Part shown: piece after piece, positions 1 through 5,461 of the stretch
How the letters are laid out: the number at the start of each line of letters is the position of its first letter
How positions within the stretch are numbered: the stretch's first letter is position 1
NCBI GenBank assembly: GCA_023457175.1
Contig: JAEWMM010000299.1
Span: 1-5,530, forward strand
Reading direction: 5' to 3'
Length of the DNA stretch: 5,530 bases
Source of the DNA: Bacillota bacterium
GTDB taxonomy: Bacteria > Bacillota > Clostridia > Oscillospirales > Ruminococcaceae
Notes under the pieces: model-generated
Told to the model about the DNA's origin: nothing
What the model saw: the letters and a program-made list of their open reading frames with translations, nothing else
Databases searched by the model: none
Program-made: the position numbers and the translations under genes

Positions 1-36
1 GCATCTCTTGAGAACAGGTTGCTTGTTTGTAGCCAT
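1..36 (-). CDS. rpsD: 30S ribosomal protein S4 (uS4), N-terminal fragment
   Basis: Only the first 12 codons lie in the window; the gene continues past position 1. The visible residues are MATNKQPVLKRC, which match the clostridial S4 start (M-A-x-N-x-x-PVLKRC). S4 is a primary 16S rRNA-binding protein that nucleates 30S assembly and, in several bacteria, represses its own operon. The ATG at 36-34 is preceded by an AAAGGAGG site at 53-46 with 9 bases between, and lies 26 bases after rpsK. Position after rpsK is the usual clostridial place for rpsD, normally followed by rpoA and rplQ. In zinc-binding S4 proteins two cysteines flank this segment (PVCxxC pattern); here the first is leucine and only Cys12 is seen, suggesting a zinc-free or altered S4. 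The call rests on a short peptide plus context. Confidence 0.85.
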   Translation of the reverse strand, partial: MATNKQPVLKRC

Positions 37-62
37 CAATCAATTCCTCCTTTATTCGATGA

Positions 63-467
63 TTAGACGCGTCTTCTCTTGGGAGGGCGGCATCCGTTAT
101 GGGGGATCGGGGTAACGTCCTTGATCATGCTGACCTCAAGCCCCGCAGCCTGAAGCGCGCGGATAGCCGCCTCGCGGCCTGAGCCGGGGCCCTTAACATA
201 GACCTCGACGGTCTTTAAGCCGTGCTCCATAGCAGCCTTTGCGGCGGTTTCGGCCGCAGTCTGCGCAGCAAACGGGGTAGATTTTCTTGATCCTCTGAAG
301 CCCAGCCCGCCCGAAGACGCCCACGACAGCGCATTACCCTGTGTGTCGGTAATGGTGACGATGGTGTTGTTAAAGGTGGACTGAATGTGCGCTGCCCCAC
401 GCTCAATGTTTTTGCGCTCGCGGCGGCGGGTACGGGTGACAACGCCCTTTTTAGTCTGCTTAGCCAT
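63..467 (-). CDS. rpsK: 30S ribosomal protein S11 (uS11)
   Basis: This encodes a complete 134-residue S11, close to the usual 129-131. S11 sits on the platform of the 30S subunit near the mRNA exit region, next to S18 and S21. Family signatures are clear: [16 protein letters not shown] around residues 26-41, the [19 protein letters not shown] segment in the middle, [14 protein letters not shown], and the basic C-terminus ending [12 protein letters not shown]. The Asn-Gly in that tail (about N124) corresponds to the site known in E. coli S11 to carry isoaspartate. The N-terminal 20 residues are very rich in Lys and Arg, as expected for an rRNA-binding extension. The ATG at 467 has a GGGAGGG site at 484-478, 10 bases upstream. 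It follows rpsM by 17 bases and precedes rpsD by 26, consistent with co-transcription. Confidence 0.98.
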   Translation of the reverse strand: MAKQTKKGVVTRTRRRERKNIERGAAHIQSTFNNTIVTITDTQGNALSWASSGGLGFRGSRKSTPFAAQTAAETAAKAAMEHGLKTVEVYVKGPGSGREAAIRALQAAGLEVSMIKDVTPIPHNGCRPPKRRRV

Positions 468-484
468 CTAAATGTGTCCCTCCC

Positions 485-853
485 TTACTTCTTCTTGTTG
501 GCAATGGTCTTCTTGGGGCCCTTGCGGGTGCGGGCATTGGTCTTGGAACGCTGTCCGCGAACCGGCAGGCCCTTTCTGTGACGGACGCCGCGGTAGCATC
601 CGATTTCAACAAGGCGCTTGATATCAAGCTGCACACGGCCGCGAAGATCGCCTTCTACCGTGAGGTTCTTATCGATATACTCACGCAGCAGAGCCTCGTC
701 GGCTTCGGTGAGATCTTTAACGCGGGTGTCGGGATTGATTCCGGTTGCCTTGAGAATGTCGTTGGCGGTTTTGCGACCGATACCAAAGATATAGGTCAGA
801 CCGATCTCAACGCGTTTCTCGCGCGGCATGTCAATACCAGCTATACGAGCCAT
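485..853 (-). CDS. rpsM: 30S ribosomal protein S13 (uS13)
   Basis: This encodes a complete 122-residue S13, normal length. S13 lies in the head of the 30S subunit, forms the intersubunit bridge with L5, and its C-terminal tail contacts P-site tRNA. It opens with [21 protein letters not shown], followed by the helix-two-turn-helix segment [12 protein letters not shown], the central [20 protein letters not shown] block, and the tail [19 protein letters not shown], then a Lys-rich end. In most relatives the tail reads [14 protein letters not shown], so the Ser is a conservative change. The ATG at 853 has a GGAGGTG site at 869-863 with 9 bases between. It lies 33 bases after rpmJ and 17 before rpsK, the standard infA-rpmJ-rpsM-rpsK order. 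Confidence 0.98.
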   Translation of the reverse strand: MARIAGIDMPREKRVEIGLTYIFGIGRKTANDILKATGINPDTRVKDLTEADEALLREYIDKNLTVEGDLRGRVQLDIKRLVEIGCYRGVRHRKGLPVRGQRSKTNARTRKGPKKTIANKKK

Positions 854-886
854 ACTTTGTTACACCTCCATTGTTTTCGGTTGGCG

Positions 887-1000
887 TTAGCCCTGGCGCT
901 GCTTGTGCTTGGGGTTCTCGCAGATCACCATAATGCGACCCTTGCGCTTGATTACCTTGCACTTTTCCCACATAGGCTTAACGGAAGGTCTTACTTTCAT
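887..1000 (-). CDS. rpmJ: 50S ribosomal protein L36 (bL36), variant lacking first zinc cysteine
   Basis: This is a 37-codon gene read directly from the sequence between rpsM and infA. It begins MKVRPSVKP and ends [11 protein letters not shown], which is diagnostic of bL36, a tiny zinc-ribbon protein of the large subunit that binds 23S rRNA. The usual zinc ligands are Cys11, Cys14, Cys27 and His32. Here Cys14, Cys27 and His32 are present, but position 11 is Trp (codon TGG, bases 970-968), giving KPMWEKCK instead of the common KPxCEKCK. A one-base change from TGC would explain it. Either the protein binds zinc with three ligands or not at all, or the base is an error. The ATG at 1000 has a GGAGG site at 1013-1009 with 8 bases between. 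The 95-base spacer upstream contains inverted repeats that may influence its translation. Confidence 0.96.
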   Translation of the reverse strand: MKVRPSVKPMWEKCKVIKRKGRIMVICENPKHKQRQG

Positions 1001-1021
1001 GATAAATACCTCCATTCTAGG

Positions 1022-1066
1022 GAGCGGCCTAAAATTACAAAATTACTCATGGGCGCGTCGCCGCTC
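1022..1066 (-). other. Inverted repeat in the infA-rpmJ spacer
   Basis: A perfect 7-base inverted repeat, GAGCGGC at 1022-1028 and GCCGCTC at 1060-1066, encloses 31 bases. On the minus-strand transcript it ends 8 bases before the rpmJ ribosome binding site. A second, shorter pairing (1052-1056 with 1073-1077, GGCGC with GCGCC) interleaves with it, so the two stems would be alternatives or form a pseudoknot. There is no following run of T in the transcribed direction, so it does not look like an intrinsic terminator. A regulatory or processing role is inference only. Confidence 0.4.
1031..1046. repeat. Tandem 8-base duplication
   Basis: The 8-mer AAAATTAC occurs twice in direct succession (1031-1038 and 1039-1046). 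It forms an AT-rich patch inside the otherwise GC-rich loop of the inverted repeat between infA and rpmJ. It could be a slippage duplication that lengthened this spacer. No function can be assigned. Confidence 0.5.
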
Positions 1067-1095
1067 AGAAAAGCGCCGCACAAGACAAGTTTACG

Positions 1096-1314
1096 CTATT
1101 TGGATCTCCAGGTAATCCGGCCTTTTGTAAGATCATAAGGAGAAATCTCCATCGTGACCTTGTCGCCGGGGAGGATCCGGATAAAGTTCATGCGCAGCTT
1201 GCCGGAAATATGGGCGAGAAGCTTGTGCCCTCCCTGAATTTCTACAACAAACTGAGCATTGGGCAGAGCTTCTTTTACAATACCCTCCACCTCAATGACG
1301 TCATCCTTTGCCAA
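1096..1314 (-). CDS. infA: Translation initiation factor IF-1
   Basis: This encodes a 72-residue IF-1, exactly the usual bacterial length, when started at the TTG at 1314-1312. IF-1 is an OB-fold protein that binds the A site of the 30S subunit during initiation, alongside IF-2 and IF-3. It opens [11 protein letters not shown] and contains [24 protein letters not shown], the core [14 protein letters not shown] and the ending [13 protein letters not shown], all hallmarks of the family. An ATG two codons upstream (1320) would give an extra Met-Thr, but it is only 3 bases from the AAGGAGG site at 1330-1324, whereas the TTG is 9 bases away. The start lies inside the last codons of the KOW gene (14-base overlap), suggesting translational coupling. 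The 95-base gap to rpmJ is the longest in the window. Confidence 0.97.
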   Translation of the reverse strand: MAKDDVIEVEGIVKEALPNAQFVVEIQGGHKLLAHISGKLRMNFIRILPGDKVTMEISPYDLTKGRITWRSK

Positions 1315-1570
1315 GGTCATTCCCCTCCTTGTCACAATTCGCAGAAAACGCGCGCAACGCGCATTTCAGCTTTCGGTCGGTCATCATACATTCGTCAGAA
1401 AGTTTGGCGGCGGTTGGCGCCAAATGCTTCTTTCGCTTGCGCTTAGGTCTCGCCAACGGTCGGCTTTTGCCATTTACAATCAGGGCAAAGTCGCCCTGAT
1501 CCGCATGCACCGCAAACCACTGGCCGGCATCGCGGCCAGCTAAGGCCTTTACCACCATGCCCTGACGCAT
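1301..1570 (-). CDS. KOW-domain RNA-binding protein (L14e/L6e-like)
   Basis: This encodes an 89-residue, strongly basic protein of the small KOW family found between map and infA in many Firmicutes and often annotated as KOW-domain RNA-binding or ribosomal L14e/L6e-like. Residues 4-20 hold the KOW motif, [17 protein letters not shown], with the characteristic A-G-R-D-x-G core. The segment [23 protein letters not shown] (about 31-53) matches the family's DGK-R-PK-KHL region and should bind RNA. A 35-residue tail has the TDRKL-ALR pattern of relatives. The role is not established; binding rRNA or ribosomes is inference from the domain and neighbours. The ATG at 1570 is chosen because GAGGTG lies 7 bases upstream. 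A GTG at 1585, overlapping the map stop, would add five residues but lacks a binding site. The end overlaps infA by 14 bases. Confidence 0.88.
   Translation of the reverse strand: MRQGMVVKALAGRDAGQWFAVHADQGDFALIVNGKSRPLARPKRKRKKHLAPTAAKLSDECMMTDRKLKCALRAFSANCDKEGNDLGKG
1324..1330 (-). promoter_or_regulatory. Ribosome binding site that fixes the infA TTG start
   Basis: AAGGAGG lies within the KOW coding sequence (over its Lys-Glu-Gly codons). It is 9 bases from the TTG at 1314 but only 3 from the ATG at 1320, so the TTG is favoured and gives the canonical 72-residue IF-1. Confidence 0.8.
1479..1500 (-). other. Perfect 8-bp hairpin within the KOW gene
   Basis: ATCAGGGC at 1479-1486 and GCCCTGAT at 1493-1500 form an 8-base perfect inverted repeat around a 6-base loop, inside codons for the DQGDFALI part of the KOW protein. 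No T-run follows on the minus strand, so it is not a typical terminator. It may be chance or an mRNA structure with a role in control of the KOW gene or infA. Confidence 0.45.
1520..1539 (-). other. Perfect 7-bp GC-rich hairpin within the KOW gene
   Basis: CTGGCCG at 1520-1526 and CGGCCAG at 1533-1539 form a 7-base perfect inverted repeat with a 6-base loop. It lies over the codons for the conserved AGRDAGQ core of the KOW motif and 19 bases upstream, in the transcript, of the second hairpin at 1500-1479. The match may follow from the conserved amino acids, since the codons for Ala-Gly-Arg and Ala-Gly-Gln are naturally complementary. Confidence 0.4.
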
Positions 1571-1577
1571 ATCGGGC

Positions 1578-1583
1578 CACCTC
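1578..1583 (-). promoter_or_regulatory. Ribosome binding site of the KOW gene
   Basis: GAGGTG overlaps the map stop codon (TGAGGTG) and is 7 bases from the ATG at 1570. It decides that start over the upstream GTG at 1585. Its overlap with the map stop suggests that ribosomes finishing map help initiate the KOW gene. Confidence 0.75.
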
Positions 1584-2331
1584 ACAACTTGGTGAGGACG
1601 ACTGGGCCGTCCGGGGTAATGGCGACGGTATGCTCAAAGTGTGCCGAAAGCGAATGGTCGCGGGTCACAACGGTCCAGTTATTTTCCAGAACCCTGATAG
1701 CCCACGCGCCGGCGTTGATCATCGGCTCAATCGCAATGACCATGCCGGCCGCCAATCTCACGCCGTGCCCGGCCGTGCCATAGTTTGGCACCTCGGGCGC
1801 TTCATGAAGATTCTTACCCACGCCGTGCCCGACATATTCGCGCACGACCGAATAACCCATCGGCTCCACCGTGTTTTGTACCGCAGCCGAGATATCCCCG
1901 ATACGGTTGCCCAAAACCGCCTGCGCAATACCGTTGGCAAGCGCTGCCTGCGTTATGTCGAGCAGCGCCTGTGCCTCGGGTGAAATTTTCCCACACGCAA
2001 AGGTGTAGGCCGAGTCTCCGTGATAACCGCCGATTTTGGCGCCGACATCGATGCTCACGATGTCCCCTTCGCAGATGACTCTGTCGCCGGGAATGCCGTG
2101 AATGACCTCGTCGTTGACCGAAATGCAGGCGGAGGCGGGGAAGCCGCCATAGCCCAGAAACGAGGGCGTTGCCCCACACCGCGCAATATAATCGTGGATG
2201 ATACGATCGACCTGCCGTGTGGTGACGCCGGGCTTAATCGCTGCGCCGCCCGCGTGAAGCGCCTGTGCCGTGATGGCACCGGCCTTTTTCATCAGTTGTA
2301 ACTCTTCTTTGGTTTTAAGGATTACCATCAT
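1582..2331 (-). CDS. map: Methionine aminopeptidase, type I
   Basis: This encodes a 249-residue (or 248 from the second ATG) type I methionine aminopeptidase. It removes the initiator Met from nascent proteins in the cytosol after deformylation when the second residue is small. All five metal ligands of the pita-bread fold are visible: Asp95 (SIDVGA), Asp106 (YHGDSA), His169 (GHGVG), Glu202 (IEPM) and Glu233 (FEHT). The substrate-region histidines His78 (VIHGIPG) and His176 (LHEAP) are also present. There is no N-terminal zinc-finger or SH3-binding extension, so it is the short class typical of Firmicutes. Two adjacent ATGs follow the adk stop as TGATGATG: the first overlaps the adk TGA by one base, while the second (2328) aligns best with B. 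subtilis MapA. A GGAG at 2342-2339 serves either. The gene is probably translated by coupling with adk. Confidence 0.97.
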   Translation of the reverse strand: MMVILKTKEELQLMKKAGAITAQALHAGGAAIKPGVTTRQVDRIIHDYIARCGATPSFLGYGGFPASACISVNDEVIHGIPGDRVICEGDIVSIDVGAKIGGYHGDSAYTFACGKISPEAQALLDITQAALANGIAQAVLGNRIGDISAAVQNTVEPMGYSVVREYVGHGVGKNLHEAPEVPNYGTAGHGVRLAAGMVIAIEPMINAGAWAIRVLENNWTVVTRDHSLSAHFEHTVAITPDGPVVLTKL

Positions 2332-2975
2332 CAGTCAACTCCAAGTATGGAAAGGATTTCGGCGGTTACCTTATCCATTTCCATTGTGGCATCTATCGTC
2401 GACAGAATGCCATGGTCGCGGTAATAGTCTACCAGCGGTTCGGTCTGCTCATGATAAACCTCAAGACGTTTGAGCACCGTTTCGGGCGCGTCGTCATTTC
2501 TGATGCAAAGCATACCGCCGCATTTATCACAAGCACCCTCTTTACTGGGGGGATTGTTCGTAATGTGATACGGTGTGCCGCATTTGGCGCAGGTACGTCT
2601 GCCGGTCATACGGGCTATAATCTCCTCATCGGTGATCTCCAGCTTTATGACTGCGTCAATCTTGCCGCCCATTTTCTCGAATTCCTCCGCCTGCACAACG
2701 GTGCGCGGAAAACCGTCTAAAATATAGCTGTCCCGGTCGTCGACCTGCTTGAGCTGCCCCAGATAATTAGAGACAATTTCGACGACCAGCTCATCCGGAA
2801 CCAGCTTTCCGTGTTCGGTATACGCCTGAAAGCGTTTTCCTAATTCCGATCCGCTGTTGATCGCTTCCCGAATCATGTTGCCGGTTCCGATAATCGGAAT
2901 CTTCAGCTTCTTAGAAACGATTTCGGCCTGCGTACCCTTACCGGCGCCGGGGGAGCCAAGCAATATCATTTTCAT
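2331..2975 (-). CDS. adk: Adenylate kinase, zinc-type LID
   Basis: This encodes a 214-residue long-form adenylate kinase, which catalyses ATP + AMP = 2 ADP in the cytosol. The P-loop GSPGAGKGT is at residues 7-15, the AMP-site segment TGNMIRE at 31-37, and DGFPR at 87-91. The LID (about 120-160) carries Cys129, Cys132, Cys149 and Cys152 in a C-x2-C-x16-C-x2-C pattern, the structural zinc site common in Gram-positive enzymes. The downstream segment DDAPETVLKRLEVYHEQTEPL is typical. The ATG at 2975 is chosen because GGAGGA lies 10 bases upstream; an in-frame GTG at 2993 would place that site inside the gene and add six non-family residues. It lies 21 bases after secY and overlaps the start of map by one base, the classic secY-adk-map order. 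Confidence 0.98.
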   Translation of the reverse strand: MKMILLGSPGAGKGTQAEIVSKKLKIPIIGTGNMIREAINSGSELGKRFQAYTEHGKLVPDELVVEIVSNYLGQLKQVDDRDSYILDGFPRTVVQAEEFEKMGGKIDAVIKLEITDEEIIARMTGRRTCAKCGTPYHITNNPPSKEGACDKCGGMLCIRNDDAPETVLKRLEVYHEQTEPLVDYYRDHGILSTIDATMEMDKVTAEILSILGVD

Positions 2976-2985
2976 GACTGCACAT

Positions 2986-2991
2986 TCCTCC
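2986..2991 (-). promoter_or_regulatory. Ribosome binding site of adk
   Basis: GGAGGA is 10 bases from the ATG at 2975. It lies just after the in-frame GTG at 2993 and so argues against that longer start. Confidence 0.75.
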
Positions 2992-2996
2992 ACTCA

Positions 2997-4292
2997 TTAT
3001 TCGAGGAAACCTTTATAATGGCGCATCATCATCTGGCTCTCAAGCTGACGCACAGTGTCGAGCGCAACGCCTACGAGAATGATGACTGAGGTTCCGCCCA
3101 AAGAAATGTTCATTCTGGTCAACGCGCCCACGCCGATCGGCACAGTGGCGATAAGAGCCAGAAAGAGGCCGCCCAGGAAGGTGGTCTTGCCGACAATCTT
3201 GGCAATATAGTCAGAGGTGGGCTTGCCCGGGCGAATGCCGGGAACCGTTCCGCTGTTCTTGCGCAGATTATTGGAAATTTCAATCGGGTTATACTGAATC
3301 GCAACATAAAAATAATTAAAGCCGATGATCAGTACAAAGTAAAGAACCGCATACAACAGGGTGTTATAGTTAAACAGCGCCAGGAATTTTCCCATAAAGG
3401 AATCAGCCGAGGCGTTTACAAACCCGTTGATGGTCGAGGGAATTGCAAGGATGGTCGAAGCAAAGATAATGGGGAGAACACCCGACATATTAACCTTGAT
3501 CGGAATAAAGGTGGTCTGCCCGCCATACTGCTTGCGGCCCACAATTCTCTTGGCATACTGCACAGTGATGCGGCGCTCGGCGTTGGTCATCACAATAATA
3601 AATGCGATGACGAACAGGAACAGCACGCAGACAAGCGGCACGCCGAAGAAATAGAAGGTGTAACCGTCAATGGCATATTTGATATACTCTACCATCGTGT
3701 TAACCACGGCGCCGCCGCGGGACACGATGCCGATGAAAAGAATCATCGAAATGCCGTTGCCAATGCCCTTCTGGTCAATGCGTTCGCCCAAAAACACCAC
3801 CAGCATCGCGCCGGCGGTAAAGCACAGCACAATGATCACGCGGGCAAAATAGTACTGCCAGCCGGTAAACGACTCTATCGCGCCCTGCGCGTTTAAGAGC
3901 GTCATATAGGCATACGCCTGAAGCAGTGCAAGGCCAAGCGTGGTGTAGCGGGTAATTCTGGCCAGTCTGCGCTTGCCCTCCTCGCCCTCTTTAGCCAGAT
4001 TCTCAAGGTAGGGAATGGCCACGGTGAGAAGCTGGATCACGATAGAAGACGTGATATAAGGCGAAATAGAAAGCGCAAACAGCGTGCTGCGCGAAAACGC
4101 GCCGCCGGTGAGAACGTCAAGATAACCGAAGATTCCGCCGGCGGCGTTTACCATTGCCCCAAGCGCCGTCGGATCAAGAAAGGGCACGGGAATCTGGGAA
4201 CCGATGCGTGACAGCATCAAAATGAAAAGCGTAAAGAGAAGTTTTTTTCTGAGATCCTCAATCTTCCAAGCGTTTCTGAGGGTTTCCAGCAT
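2997..4292 (-). CDS. secY: Preprotein translocase channel subunit SecY
   Basis: This encodes a 431-residue SecY, the same length as the B. subtilis protein. SecY forms the membrane channel of the Sec translocon with SecE and SecG and takes exported and membrane proteins from SecA or the ribosome. Ten hydrophobic segments are visible at about 18-36, 68-92, 114-134, 148-168, 179-197, 212-235, 269-290, 308-332, 370-392 and 398-414. The plug region follows the first (around GGIFGYLDVLTGGAFSRSTLFALSI). The cytosolic loop between segments 6 and 7 has AERRITVQYAKR, and the loop between 8 and 9 has NPIEISNNLRKNSGTVPGIRPG, whose Arg354 matches the functionally critical Arg357 of E. coli. The ATG at 4292 comes one base after the rplO stop; its GAGGTG site (4305-4300) lies inside rplO, so translation is probably coupled. 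Confidence 0.98.
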   Translation of the reverse strand: MLETLRNAWKIEDLRKKLLFTLFILMLSRIGSQIPVPFLDPTALGAMVNAAGGIFGYLDVLTGGAFSRSTLFALSISPYITSSIVIQLLTVAIPYLENLAKEGEEGKRRLARITRYTTLGLALLQAYAYMTLLNAQGAIESFTGWQYYFARVIIVLCFTAGAMLVVFLGERIDQKGIGNGISMILFIGIVSRGGAVVNTMVEYIKYAIDGYTFYFFGVPLVCVLFLFVIAFIIVMTNAERRITVQYAKRIVGRKQYGGQTTFIPIKVNMSGVLPIIFASTILAIPSTINGFVNASADSFMGKFLALFNYNTLLYAVLYFVLIIGFNYFYVAIQYNPIEISNNLRKNSGTVPGIRPGKPTSDYIAKIVGKTTFLGGLFLALIATVPIGVGALTRMNISLGGTSVIILVGVALDTVRQLESQMMMRHYKGFLE

Positions 4293-4293
4293 T

Positions 4294-4734
4294 CTACTTC
4301 ACCTCGGCCTTTCCTCCCGCAGCCTCAATCTTTTCCTTGGCGGTTGCGGAGAAAGCCGTTGCAACCACGGTAAGCTTACGGTTAAGCTCACCTCTGCCCA
4401 GGATTTTGATTCCGTCGCGGGTATTCTTAACGATGCCGGCCTTTGAAATGGCTTCGGCATCTACGACCGCGCCGTCTTCAAAACGGTTGAGAACATCCAC
4501 GTTGATGGAGATATATTCCTTTGCAAAAATATTGTTAAAACCTCTTTTGGGAATACGTCTCTGGAGAGGCATCTGGCCGCCTTCAAAACCGGGGCGCACG
4601 CCGCCGCCGGAACGGGCCTTCTGGCCCTTGTGACCCTTGCCCGCAGTCTTACCGTTGCCGGAGCCGGCGCCTCTGCCCTTGCGGAAGGCCTCCTTGGCGG
4701 AACCGGGCGCCGGGGATAACTCATGCAGTTTCAT
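4294..4734 (-). CDS. rplO: 50S ribosomal protein L15 (uL15)
   Basis: This encodes a 146-residue L15, the usual Gram-positive length. L15 has a long basic N-terminal extension that threads through 23S rRNA and acts late in 50S assembly. It starts [22 protein letters not shown] and continues with the Gly- and Lys-rich [22 protein letters not shown], then the [18 protein letters not shown] signature and a globular C-terminal domain ending near AAGGKAEVK. The ATG at 4734 is favoured because GGAGGTG at 4750-4744 is 9 bases upstream; an in-frame GTG at 4746 lies within that site and is rejected. It follows rpmD by 19 bases and is one base from secY, as in most bacterial spc operons. Confidence 0.98.
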   Translation of the reverse strand: MKLHELSPAPGSAKEAFRKGRGAGSGNGKTAGKGHKGQKARSGGGVRPGFEGGQMPLQRRIPKRGFNNIFAKEYISINVDVLNRFEDGAVVDAEAISKAGIVKNTRDGIKILGRGELNRKLTVVATAFSATAKEKIEAAGGKAEVK

Positions 4735-4743
4735 GATAGCTTG

Positions 4744-4750
4744 CACCTCC
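4744..4750 (-). promoter_or_regulatory. Ribosome binding site of rplO
   Basis: GGAGGTG sits directly after the tandem stop codons of rpmD (TAATAA) and 9 bases from the rplO ATG. It excludes the in-frame GTG at 4746, which it contains. Confidence 0.75.
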
Positions 4751-4753
4751 TTA

Positions 4754-4933
4754 TTATGCCTCGGTCCAAGCGACTAAATGGGAGATCTTGTTGATCTTGC
4801 CTCTCGTTGCCGCATTGTCAGGCTGAATGGTTTCGTTGCCGATCTTATGAAGACCGAGTGCTTCGGCGGTGGCAATCTGGTCGTCTTTAGCGCCGGCAAG
4901 GCTCTTGACCAGTTTTACTTTGATGTTAGCCAT
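4754..4933 (-). CDS. rpmD: 50S ribosomal protein L30 (uL30)
   Basis: This encodes a 59-residue L30, the short bacterial form and the same length as in B. subtilis. L30 binds 23S rRNA on the large subunit. The start [23 protein letters not shown] and the ending [19 protein letters not shown] are family patterns, with the ALGLHKIG segment between. The ATG at 4933 is 9 bases from an AGGAGG site at 4948-4943; a GTG two codons upstream is too close to that site. The AGGAGG overlaps the rpsE stop (TAGGAGG), and the gene ends in two adjacent TAA codons (4756-4751). It lies 13 bases after rpsE and 19 before rplO. Confidence 0.97.
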   Translation of the reverse strand: MANIKVKLVKSLAGAKDDQIATAEALGLHKIGNETIQPDNAATRGKINKISHLVAWTEA

Positions 4934-4942
4934 ATCCACTAA

Positions 4943-4948
4943 CCTCCT
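4943..4948 (-). promoter_or_regulatory. Ribosome binding site of rpmD, overlapping the rpsE stop
   Basis: AGGAGG shares bases with the TAG stop of rpsE (TAGGAGG) and is 9 bases from the rpmD ATG. It is only 3 bases from the upstream GTG at 4939, which excludes that start and suggests coupling to rpsE. Confidence 0.75.
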
Positions 4949-5447
4949 AGCCCAAGATCTCGTCGACGGATTTGCCGCGGATGGCGGCGACCTCGTCGAC
5001 GTTGCGCAGCGACCGCAGACCGTTGATGGTAGCAGTCACAACATTGCAGGGGTTGTTGGAACGCTGGCACTTGGTTCTGATGTCCTTGATGCCGGCCACT
5101 TCAAGCACGGCGCGCACCGGGCCGCCGGCAATAACGCCGGTACCCTGGGGGGCGGGGAGCATCAGCACAGAGCCTGCGCCAAATTTACCGATCGCCTCAT
5201 GAGGGATGGTGGTCCCCTTCAGCGAAATTTTAAACAGATTCTTCTTGGCGTCCTCAATACCCTTGCGGATCGCATCGGGGACTTCGCCGGCCTTTCCTAG
5301 ACCGTAGCCGACGGTGCCGTTTCCGTCACCGACGACGACCAGCGCGGCGAATTTGAAGATTCGACCGCCCTTAACCGTTTTAGAAACACGGTTGATGGCG
5401 ACAACTCTCTCATTGAGTTCTAATGCCGTTGCGTCTATACGAGCCAA
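4947..5447 (-). CDS. rpsE: 30S ribosomal protein S5 (uS5)
   Basis: This encodes a complete 166-residue S5, the same length as in many Firmicutes. S5 lies near the mRNA entry channel and, with S4 and S12, affects decoding accuracy and helicase activity. The N-terminal double-stranded RNA-binding-like domain spans about 10-73 ([20 protein letters not shown], then [21 protein letters not shown]). The C-terminal S5 domain has [34 protein letters not shown] and ends [10 protein letters not shown]. The VSKTVKGGR loop is where spectinomycin-resistance changes are known in E. coli, and it looks wild type. Around 126-134, KCQRSNNPC has Arg129 where E. coli and Bacillus have Gly. The start is TTG (5447-5445) with AAGGAGG 7 bases upstream; no alternative ATG exists nearby. 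Confidence 0.98.
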   Translation of the reverse strand: MARIDATALELNERVVAINRVSKTVKGGRIFKFAALVVVGDGNGTVGYGLGKAGEVPDAIRKGIEDAKKNLFKISLKGTTIPHEAIGKFGAGSVLMLPAPQGTGVIAGGPVRAVLEVAGIKDIRTKCQRSNNPCNVVTATINGLRSLRNVDEVAAIRGKSVDEILG

Positions 5448-5454
5448 TCCTATC

Positions 5455-5461
5455 CCTCCTT
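5455..5461 (-). promoter_or_regulatory. Ribosome binding site of rpsE (TTG start)
   Basis: AAGGAGG overlaps the rplR stop codon (TAAGGAGG) and lies 7 bases from the TTG at 5447. Its strength probably offsets the weak start codon and supports the TTG call. Confidence 0.8.

Noticed and set aside
1001..1095. A promoter for rpmJ in the long spacer
   Set aside because: I could not find a -35 and -10 pair with acceptable spacing on the minus strand; AT-rich patches alone are not enough.
578..1138. A 186-codon open frame on the plus strand
   Set aside because: It runs antisense across rpsM, rpmJ and the end of infA, all unmistakable genes, and its translation resembles no family I know. It has no convincing binding site.
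1315..1335. Longer infA starts at GTG 1335 or ATG 1320
   Set aside because: The first contains the binding site itself and the second is only 3 bases from it. The TTG at 1314 has ideal spacing and the standard length.
1479..1500. Intrinsic terminator after the 8-bp hairpin
   Set aside because: No run of T follows on the minus strand, the stem lies in the middle of a coding gene, and essential genes lie directly downstream.
1814..2179. A 121-codon open frame on the minus strand, Arg- and Gly-rich
   Set aside because: It is an out-of-frame reading wholly inside map, which has every catalytic residue intact.
2976..2993. Longer adk start at GTG 2993
   Set aside because: It would place the GGAGGA binding site within the gene and add six residues absent from the family; the ATG at 2975 gives the usual 214 residues.
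4869..5300. A 143-codon open frame on the plus strand
   Set aside because: It lies opposite rpsE and rpmD, whose proteins are clearly conserved. It looks like a by-product of the codon bias on the other strand.
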